Source of the DNA: Scytalidium lignicola
Taxonomy: Eukaryota; Ascomycota; Leotiomycetes
Direction of reading: 5' to 3'
Assembly: GCA_002812745.2 (NCBI GenBank)
Contig: NCSJ02000242.1
Span: 1-64,000 of the forward strand
DNA: 64,000 bases
The notes beneath the pieces were generated by a model. That model saw only the letters and a list, made by a program, of their open reading frames with translations, was not told where the DNA came from and made no database searches. The position numbers were made by a program, and so were the translations under genes. How positions within the stretch are numbered: the first letter of the stretch is position 1; the number at the start of each line of letters is the position of its first letter. Positions 55,101 through 64,000 of this stretch are shown here, in pieces.

Positions 55101-56400
55101 CCTATTTGGCTAGTCTCCAGAGGCTTACCTTGTCCTTGACATTTGAGACTTGGTCTTTGTAAAGCTACTTATTACACTTGGATATAACCTTGTTTCTTTT
55201 AACTCTAACTTCTTGAAATACCTTAAAGTTCTCCTCCGTTGAATACCTTTGTTTCCTCCTATTAACATTCTTCAGGTTTCAGATAACCTCCTTCATATCA
55301 CTAGTGAAGCCAAGCCTTAAGAACCTTGTTATCTTAACTTTTAAGACTACTTCTTCTATGCTTTTGTTTAAGGCCTTTATGATTCTAACTACTACAAAGT
55401 TGATTTCTGCAGGTAAGATAAGGTCTTAAATGACTAAGAGCTATTCTCTAACTATTATAATTAATAGTTTAATGTCTAGTTGCTTAAAAGCTTTCTTGTA
55501 TACTATTAGAAGGGGATTAAGCTTAATGTTGATCTTTGTAGCTACTAAGAGGTGATTAGATGTATGATCAAGTCTCTTGTCCATCTTACAAGTGTAAATC
55601 CTATCCTAGATCTCTTATATAGCTTATATTAAGTTTATATATGTACTTTTTATTCTTTAATTAGTATTGTTTACTAGCTTGATGATTATACTTAATTCTA
55701 ATACTAATTCTAGTCTATTCTCTTTTATTAGTAATATTAAGAAGTTTGTTTGATTATTATCTCTCTTTATAAAAGGTTTATTCTTAAATTATATTTCATA
55801 ATATAAGTTGAAGTCTCTTACTACTATTTGTAGGTTATTTTTATACTTGGCTAGTACTTGGTTTAGTTATGAAAAGGTATTGTTAATTAATAACTCTTTA
55901 TATTCTTTATCTATAAACCTTGCTTGTTCTTCTCTTAAGTTTAGTCTTTTGTTATAAAAGTTATAAATATTATAAATGAAGATCTCCTTGTTTACTCCTT
56001 TTATTTTGACTTTGATGTAAGTTATAAGGATATTATATCCTCTACTTATAATCTTGATAGTCTCCTTGTTAATTTTTGTAATATTTATAAGAAAGTAAAT
56101 ATAAGGGTATTCTCTTGTAATTTGTATATATACTTGATATCTATCTAAGTATAGATTGTATGTTTTCTAAGGCTCTTTCTTTGAATTTAAGTATAATTTT
56201 TAAATTGTAATAACATTATATTCTTTAACAGTTTTGTTTATTAACAAGGTTGTTATAACTTTGTATGATTTTTGAATGTTATATTATAATATTAATATTT
56301 ATTGTAATTGTTAATCTATTATTTAATAGACAGGTATTTGTTTGTTTTTCNTTAGATTAGACTTCTGTAAATAGTATCTTAATAAATGATTCTTAGTTAT
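52116..56400 (-). mobile_element. Heavily RIP-mutated second LINE (Tad-like)
   Basis: Read right to left on the minus strand. The endonuclease part is hardly legible (about 56400-55000). Reverse transcriptase pieces are LLNKALREDGILNKILKVIV and YKLSKLDYSKPKAYKLIILI (54876-54610), LLLDVLKAFDNISYKRLLYN and a YINDV catalytic-box remnant where YVDDV is expected (about 54480-54160). RNase H follows: YTTSLMGISEALRLTLRA and LSIQRPQLQSRQYILREI (53189-52971), then LHWIPAWAGGSGAEKADTLA (52949). A C-terminal zinc-like CDCGEDDQIVRHVLETC ends the frame (52442-52116). Most tryptophan, glutamine and arginine codons in the left-over frames are damaged by transitions. Single ambiguous bases lie at about 54003 and 56351. 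It is a different lineage from the 37.8-43.6 kb LINE. Confidence 0.8.
52600..52930 (-). repeat. Ala/Pro/Thr/Val-rich minisatellite-like tract within RNase H region of the LINE
   Basis: Degenerate short units such as GCCTGTACTGTAG and GTAGCTGGCTCAGCTA repeat across the tract. The minus-strand reading is VAEPATPAVARPVAKPTRAE and similar. It sits between the RNase H active-site region and the C-terminal zinc-like motif, where related LINEs are shorter, so it looks like a local expansion. It is less AT-rich than its surroundings. Confidence 0.5.
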
Positions 56401-56989
56401 ACCTTGTTAAGCTCTTGGTTTTTATTCTATCCTAACTAAAAGTTGTTAAACTTGATATAATTATTATTGTATTATTATTTTAACTATTACTTTTGGATAT
56501 TACTTTAAAGCTTTCATCCTCTTCTTAGATTTGCTAAATGCCTTTTGAAGGCTTAATAACTTCTTTTAAAATTTCTATTATTTCTCTCTTTATATTAAGG
56601 CTTTAGTATACTAATCATGTAAAAAGGGGAAAAGGATAATAATCTGAGTCTTAGCTATTCCTTAACTATTAACTCTTGTTTATAAAAAGGGGGGTTTCCT
56701 CTTCTCTTTGACAGGAATCAAAGATTAATCTTATAATTTTAAAAGAGTACCAAGTTTTAAAGTGAATTTATACTTAACTAACTACTATCTTACTGTTAGT
56801 CTTCTATTATATTTTAGCTTCCTAGTCTTTCTTCACTCTATGTACAGATACCCTTGACATATTAATCTTTCTCTCTTAATAAAGGGCATATAGACTGTTA
56901 AGAATCAAGATAGTTAAGACTTGTCAAACTCAAGCTTCATAACAAGAAGAAGCAAAAGGGTTGTAATTCCCCTCTACTGGCTTAACAAT

Positions 56990-59900
56990 ACTATAACAAA
57001 AGGAGTCACCGTTGCCTAATCCACCTTTGCCTTCTCCTCTAACACCCATTTCAAGGAGTTTTGTTTTGTTGTCAGAGGAAGAGCTAAACAGGAAAATCAC
57101 AATTAAGCAATAATAAGACCACCTTGAAAAGAAGAGAACTTACTTACAAACTCTTAAGAAAGGAGAAGCTCTTATTTATGATTTTGCATAAGATGCATTA
57201 ATTACTAAGACAAATCACCATGCTGAACCCTACTAGTAACTGAGTAACAAGATTTAAGGGAAATTACAACTTCTTGCCTTAAAATACAAGAGAACTAATT
57301 AGAATAAACTTTATACTTTCCTCTTTGAATTACACTCTTGATTTGTTATAATCCAGGAATTAAGCACTAAGCTTCAAAGAGTTATATACACTAGTAATAC
57401 ACTAGAAAGTACCATCAAAAGACACTAAATCACTTATATTATAGACACTTGGCAAAATTGTTATAACTATATCCATTAAGACGAAATAGAGGAATTCTTG
57501 AAGAGTAACATCTCAGATGGCCTTACTTACACCTTCGAAGTTATTGTGAAGTTGCATCACCTTAAACAGAAACCAGACTAGAAATTCAATTCTTTTCTGG
57601 ACAATTACAAGAATATTAAGTTGGAATTACCAAAGCACTTACTTAAAGGGTATTAAGTATATAACCTCTTAGACAAACTTCAACTAGAGTTGAGAAAGCA
57701 AATTGTATCTTAAAGCATATTAACTACTAGGACAAAGCTGATCAGTATAGTACAAAGGGTTGAAATGTTGATTACAACTCAAAGAAGAGGCATTACAACA
57801 AAAGGTATAACTATGACTAATCAACTAGGAAATCAAAGTAGACAAATAAATTAGACAAGTAAGACTTCAAGCATGTCTTAAGCAAATCAGACTCCTTCAG
57901 CACAAAAAGCAACAACTGTCAATGCTATCCTTCCCAATAACTAACCAACAGCAAAGAGAAGAGGAGCTGCTAAACCGCCACTTTCTAAGGTCCAATACTA
58001 TCAGTATAAGAAATTAGACTACTATACTAGTAATTACCCTTAGACATCCAATATGAATATTACACTATTAAGTAAGAGAGTAACAATTGCCTAATAGGAA
58101 AACAAACACCTTTTAAGATGACTAAAAGCAAGAGTTTCTCTCCAACTTAAAAGGAAATGAATAACAAGGACAGCCTTATTAAATACAAGGTCAGATTTGA
58201 ATATTGTACATCATTACCTCTTATCAGACAAAGTAATAAAGGAGGTTAACTAATACTTAGCAATAGAATAACTCTACAGACAAAATATTCTTACCTATAA
58301 AACTCTGGATATTATAACTTGCATTACTAATAACTAAGGACTTAAGAGGACAGAACACTACAACTTTGTAATAATTAAGTTTAATAGATATAAAATTATA
58401 TTAGNAAAAGCCATAACATAACAATATAAAGCTACAAGTTATCTACTATAAAAAAGGACACTTAGGTATTTCCTCTCCAAGAGTAACACTTATTACTAAT
58501 CACTATAAAAAGATAACTTCGAAAAGCTAACTACACAGTTAAGTATACTATAGTTTTAGTTAGAACAATCCTTACTTCCTCAAATACACAAGAGAATACT
58601 AATAAAGAAGCTAGTAGAATATAACCTATTATACTATCAGAATATGATAATTACTTAAATTTCTTTAATATAAACTTAACTAGAATTCTACCCCTTCATA
58701 CCTCTTTAGAGTATTACATCAACTTAGAAGAAGAACAAACTTCACCTTGAGAACTTATTTATACCTTAGCTAAAGATAAGCTTACAATACTTCATGACTA
58801 TTTAAAAGCTACTATACAAAAGGGATAAATCTAACCCTCAATCAGTCTAGCNAAAAACTCTTATATTGTTCATACCCAAGCTAAGAAGCAAACTATGACT
58901 TTATATCAATTACTAAAGACTAAACAAAATTACTAAGNAAAAACTGTACTACATTACCCTTAATTTCAAAAATCATTAGTCGATTATCTAAGGTTAAATA
59001 CTTTACTAAGTTGAATTTGAAAGATGCTTACTACTGAATACATATTCACAAAGAAGATAAGTAAAAGATAACGTTCAAAACTAAGTATAAACACTTTGAA
59101 TATCTTATCATGCTATTTGGACTTTCAAATGCATTAACTACCTTCTAAACATATATCAACTAAACATTAATAAGTTTAGTCAACATCATTTACATTGTAT
59201 ACTTTGATAATATCTTAATTTATACAAAGGATAAGAAGTTATATGTACAAGTTGTTCATAATATACTAGCTAAGTTATAATAATAAAGCCTTTATACAAA
59301 CTCAAAGAAATATATATTCTATTCTCAGACAATCACCTTTTTAAGCTTTATGATTACCTTTAAAGGCATGAACATAAAGAAAGAACATGTTATAACTATT
59401 GTTAAATAACTAAAACCTAAAAGCATAAAAGACATATAGATCTTTCTTGACTTCACTGGGTTTTATCACTAATTTATCAAAGGTTATTCAAAGGTTATTA
59501 TACTATTAATAAATACATTAAAGAAGGGATACTCATTAACCTTCTAGCTAACTCTCCTGTAATAAGAAGTATTCATGAAGATATATATCTTGTTTATAAC
59601 TGCTCTACTACTATGTCATTATAACCTGAAGTTACTTACCAAGTTAAAGACAAATGCTTTAGATTTTACAATTAACATAATTATGACCTAATTGTAAGAA
59701 GGGCACTAATACCCTATTATATACATATTGAAGAAGTTGAAAAGGGCTGAGCTATACTACAATACCTTAAATGCTAAGTTATTAACTATTATAAAGGCTT
59801 TTAAGATATAAAGACATTACTTATTGTATATACAATACTTTGTTAAAGTTTTAACTGACTACTTAAACTATCATTACCTTACTTCTAAGCTACAACTGAA

Positions 59901-61910
59901 CAACAAGCAAGCTTATTAATTACAAGAATTGTCTAAATATAATTTTAAGATTAAGTATAAACCAAGCTCCTAAAACCTTGTTGATAAGTTATTAAGAAGA
60001 CCTGATCTATAAGATATAATTAACATTGTAATAACATATCAAGAGTTATTACTGAGTTTTCTTAATAAGTTCTCATAAATGCCAAATGTAAGTAATAAGG
60101 AACTTGTAAGCTTGTTAAGTCAAGGTCTTGTTAACTAGTCAAAGGAAATAAATTCCTTGACAACTAAACTCGTTTTACCAGACAATCAAGACCTTACTAG
60201 TCGGTCATAAGAGCCTAACAACTCTGTAACAACTGAACTTGAAGGTACTCAGAGCATTATGTTTTTCCAAGATAATGCTATTGTTAAAGCTACAAGTCAT
60301 AAATTGTACATTCTTTCAACATAAGCTAAAAAAGCCAAAGCCATAATAACGCTAAAGAACTTATTACCTAACTTTGCAGATGTTATTCATAAAGTACAAC
60401 AAGAGAATGCTTTTGTTGTCAACAAAGAATAAAAGTAGTAATATAGTAGACGATCTATTGTTAAAGTCTCAAGGTATAACCTCTAAACATTAAAAAACAA
60501 TAAGCTTTTAAGGTATTGAGAATATGTCTACATCCTTAATAACCACCTATTAAAGATTAAACTACTAGATACTTTCTATAATACTCTTACTAATAAACAT
60601 TTAAGTATTATTAAAATTTTAAAACAACTAGCTAATTGTTATTATTAGAATAGTTTGTAGAAAAACATCAAAAAGTACATCTTTACTTATGTTATTTACT
60701 AAAGAACTAAGTTAAGACACTATCTACCTTATAATAAGTTAATACCCTTGTTAATACTAATTAAACCTTTTGAAGAAATCTCAATGGATTTCATCATTAA
60801 ATTATTATCTTCTACTTCCTTCAAGGGTAAAGAATATAATACTATTCTAGTAATAATCTACAAGTTCATCAAATACTCAATTTATATCTTTACTACCAAG
60901 TATATCAATGCTAATGGAGTTGTTAAGTTGTTGTTACATTATATTGTCTGACTATTTAGTTTATTTAAGGGTATAGTATTTGATTAAGATACTTAATTCA
61001 AAAGCAAGTTCTGAATATCCTTTTGCTATTACTTAATAATGAAGAGGCAAATGAGTATTACATAGCATCCTCAAACTGACGGCTAAACTGAATGTCAAAA
61101 CTAGAACCTAGAACATTACTTACAAGTCTACTACTCTTTCACTCAAGACGATTAAGCAACCAAGTTATACCTAACAAAGTATGTTTACAACACTTCATAA
61201 CATTCCATTATACAAACATCCCTTGTGAAGGCCCTTATAAAATACAAACTACAAGGATTAACAAAGCTAAGGCTAACCAGCAAAGAACCTCCTTTTAAGG
61301 TACTAACAGTAACTAAGAGAACTGAAGAGTTATAAAAGAATCATAGTAAAATCATAAGTTTACTTCAACATACTTAGAAACTTTATAAGAAATAGTATAA
61401 CCAACGTCAAGTACTAAAGTCTTTTAACCTTAAAGACTAAATATTAATTTCTACTGCCTATATTAAACAACAATAACCTTGTTACAAGTTCACCAACAAA
61501 TACTTAAGGCTTTAGAAAATAACAAAGATAGTAAAAGACTATAACCTTGCTTATAAGCTAAATATACTAAAGCAAATTTGTATCCACCTTGTTTTCCCTA
61601 TCTCTGCCCTTAAGTTGTACAAGAAGTAAAAGAACAACAACCTAAAACTAAAGGAGGTAAGTACTATCAACCTAGACAATGAATATAAAGTAGAAGCAAT
61701 CTTAGACTATGAATAACAAAGAGGAATTTTCAAATACCTTATTAACTAGAAGGAATATACTAACAAGGAAGATTCTTAAGAATTATAAGAAAATATTAAT
61801 GATAGTAAAATGCTAAAAGAGTATAATAAGAAATATAACCTAGATCTGAACAACCTTAAAGCTAAGAGAAAGTAAAGAAGACTTAGAAGATTAACAGTTA
61901 CTTCATAATA
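56990..61910 (+). mobile_element. RIP-mutated Ty3/gypsy chromovirus
   Basis: Frames are riddled with stops, but the domain order is clear. Gag (57000-58060) includes LLSEEELNRK, ILTTRTKLISIVQRVE and a zinc knuckle decayed to YYQYKKLDYYTSNYP, with Cys turned to Tyr. Protease: ALLNTRSDLNIVHHYLLSDK (58165-58240). Reverse transcriptase: FTKLNLKDAYY, FEYLIMLFGLSNALTTF and YIVYFDNILIYTKDK (58990-59240). RNase H (about 59560-60000). Integrase: SMDFIIKLLSSTSFKGKEYN and following (60780-60950). The end is a chromodomain reading GIFKYLIN-KEYTNKEDS-EL (61715-61800), which defines the chromovirus branch. Single ambiguous bases lie at about 58405, 58852 and 58938. Long terminal repeats could not be found by eye. 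The copy is inactive. Confidence 0.85.
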
Positions 61911-64000
61911 AGGATGATTAATATACTTCAAGTAATTTTTTTATAAAGCATAATATAAAATATAATTACAAAAAAAGAAAATACTACAAGACAACAGTCT
62001 GAATTCATCTAAAATATACTTAGTTAAAAACCTAACACTAACCTAATACCAACTAAGCAAAAGACTAACTTCAGCCTTATAAAGCAAGTAAAGAGAGAAA
62101 CTGGATACTTAAACTTTAACCTTATAAGGGGTAAATAAGAGAAGAGTAAAAGCTATACCTTACTATTATTACCATCATCTTCATCATTACCTTTATTATC
62201 AGAAGGCTCTTTTACCTCAAGATGCTATCCTCTGATTAATATTTACCTAACAACAGCCATACAAGTAACTTACCACTTTATTATAATCTATATAAAGACC
62301 TTCTACTTCTTTAAAGAAACTTATTATATCCTTAGACATCTTCTCTAATGAACAACCTAATAACTTTAATACTAAGATACTTCTCTCTTTCTGCTTGGCT
62401 AACTCTTCTTGCTTAAGTTCTTGAAGACATGAAGAAGGTATACTTTTGGAGTTCTTAATAAATTAAAGGCTTTTTGAAACAGTTACTTATATTACCTTGA
62501 CATTATCTTAACACCAGGTTAACAAGAGTTTAACATTAATAATAACCATTACATTGAAACTTATGTTAAGAATGCTATTACACATGATAATAGCAGTATA
62601 GAATACTTTACTTTACACTTTTAACAAACTAGTTAACTAATAAGAAGTTAACAAGTGACTAACTATCAGTTCATAAGAGTGAACAAAGAAGGAGGAATAT
62701 GCTTACTAGAAGACAAGCCTTATTGTTCTGCTTGTAATATGAACATTTTGAAAATTAACTTACAGAACATTAACTAAGTAGTTGCATAATAATAACAAAG
62801 CAGTTATATAACAATAATCATAACTTACTAATATCATCTGCACATTGTTGTAAAACATTAACTTTTTACCTAGACAAGTTATAAAGATATCATTAACATA
62901 GTATTTCCTTATCAGTAAGAACAAGAGGTTCAGCGTTTGCTAGCATTATCTCTGCAACTTAACAAGAAGTTAACAAGTACTATAACTAAAGTTAAACAAG
63001 GGTATAAGAAGAAAGAAGAAATATCCTAAAGTTAAGTAAAAGGTACAAGGCAAGTTAAATTGGAGAATTAAAAAAAAAGTATAGTAAAGAGCAAGCTGTA
63101 ACTTAACAAAAGACAATTCTACTGTATAATTCTTTGAGCAAGGAAGTAATAGCTGAACGAAGGTGAAGGTGTTATACAAAAGTACAAAACAAAAGTGAGG
63201 TAAGAAGGTGAAAAGCAAGCTGAATTGAAAAATCAAGGAAGAATATAACAAAGAGTAAGTTATAACTTAACAAAAGACAATTCTGTTGTATGATTCCTGG
63301 AGAAAAGAAGTAATAGCTGAATAAAGGTGAAGGTAAGAAAACAAGCTAAATTAGAAGATTAAGGAGGAGTATAACAAAGAGTAAGTTGTAACTCAACAAG
63401 AGATAATTCTGCTTAGGGAATCTTGACAAACAAAGGTAAAAGAAAAGGAAGTATAATAAAAGGAAGGACAACGAGAAAACTACAACTTAACAAGAGTTAT
63501 ACTAGTAGAAAGCTATAAGAACATAGTAGAGTTCTTCAAAAAGAAAAGTAATACTAATGATTATCAATTGATGCTTAGAAAAAAAAAGTAAAATCAAAGG
63601 AAAAAACACTTACTTAAATGGATATATATAGTAGCCTAAGGCTTAGAGAATATTACTATTAAGGCTTTTCTTAATAAGTATATTTAGCATAATAAAGTTA
63701 CATTGAAAGAGTAAGAGTAATAATATCCTCATTATAAGGCTTGGTGATTGTTCATGGCTACTTAGCTATAAGCAAACTACAGTCTAAAAAGGAAGTTTGC
63801 AGTAAGAGCAAGATGTTCAACTCTTGGCCTTATTGTAACTTGCAACATTGAATTGAAAGAACAAAGAAAGATTTTTAGAGCCTAGCAGGAGGTTTGCTAA
63901 AGCTTCACTATGAGGTCAATACTGAGAAATGTCTTGTATTTGCTGAAATGACAAATACACCAAGGCACTAAAGCCAGGAATGCTAAGTTTAACACTCTTT
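61911..64000. other. AT-rich RIP-like tract at window end
   Basis: No intact gene. The minus strand at about 62460-62280 reads as a helical Lys/Glu-rich stretch (LQELKQEELAKQKERSILVL), possibly part of another decayed element. A degenerate tandem repeat lies at about 63045-63420. The dense stops and composition match the flanking dead retroelements; 3' leader or terminal repeat of the chromovirus may lie in here. Confidence 0.4.
63045..63420. repeat. Three degenerate tandem units
   Basis: The block AAGCAAGCTRAATT-GA-RATTAA, AGTAT-A-AAAGAG-AAG, GTAACTTAACAAAAGACAAT and then AAGTAATAGCTGAA--AAGGTGAAGGT recurs three times. Its ACAATTCT-type anchor lies near 63113, 63278 and 63402 (spacings about 165 and 125 bases). 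Units differ mainly by transitions and small insertions. No function is evident. Confidence 0.5.

Noticed and set aside
56400..62000. Long terminal repeats of the chromovirus
   Set aside because: No pair of matching flanking repeats could be found by eye in the RIP-mutated sequence; a dot plot would be needed.

Overview
The window is nuclear DNA of a filamentous ascomycete fungus (Pezizomycotina). The genes are split by short introns with GT...AG ends. Fungus-specific families are present (HET domain, NACHT/WD40 STAND receptors, DUF6594, chromovirus and Tad-type LINE retrotransposons). Long AT-rich tracts carry old repeats whose codons are decayed by C-to-T and G-to-A changes, including many TGG-to-TAG, CAG-to-TAG and CGA-to-TGA stops. 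That is the mark of repeat-induced point mutation (RIP).

Layout. Positions 0.5-9 kb hold a glutathione S-transferase of the eEF1B-gamma type, a small candidate gene, a serine beta-lactamase-like protein and a DUF6594 membrane protein gene. Positions 9.6-11 kb hold a 661-bp MITE with an 8-bp target duplication and the remains of a zinc alcohol dehydrogenase. Positions 12-17.4 kb hold the most striking content: three intronless genes for the first committed steps of bacterial peptidoglycan precursor synthesis, MurB (+), MurA (+) and a MurC-type ligase (-). All three are open and keep their catalytic residues. They lie in AT-rich eukaryote-style spacers with no operon structure and no Shine-Dalgarno sites. 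Positions 18.5-21 kb hold a LEU1 (3-isopropylmalate dehydratase) copy with introns, two in-frame stops and active-site replacements. Positions 21.4-27 kb hold a large fungal membrane protein and a small one-helix coiled-coil protein.

From 28 kb onward the window is mostly a graveyard. It contains a RIP-degraded NACHT-WD40 receptor (32.4-37.2 kb), a nearly intact Tad-type LINE broken only by six transition-type stops (37.8-43.6 kb), a degenerate STAND-like helical tail (44.5-45.7 kb), a DUF3505/OrsD-like fragment, a HET-domain gene with one frameshift (49.1-51.2 kb), a heavily decayed second LINE (52.1-56.4 kb) and a heavily decayed Ty3/gypsy chromovirus (57-61.9 kb).

How the parts may work together. 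MurA and MurB together would turn UDP-GlcNAc, which every fungus makes for chitin, into UDP-MurNAc. The MurC-type ligase would then add an amino acid, normally L-alanine. No MurD-F, MraY, MurG or Ddl is seen here, so the product would stop at a muramyl-amino-acid nucleotide unless other genes lie elsewhere. This trio looks like bacterial genes acquired and kept by a fungus, and it is the best candidate for an undescribed system. Family assignments come from reading motifs by eye; no database search was possible.
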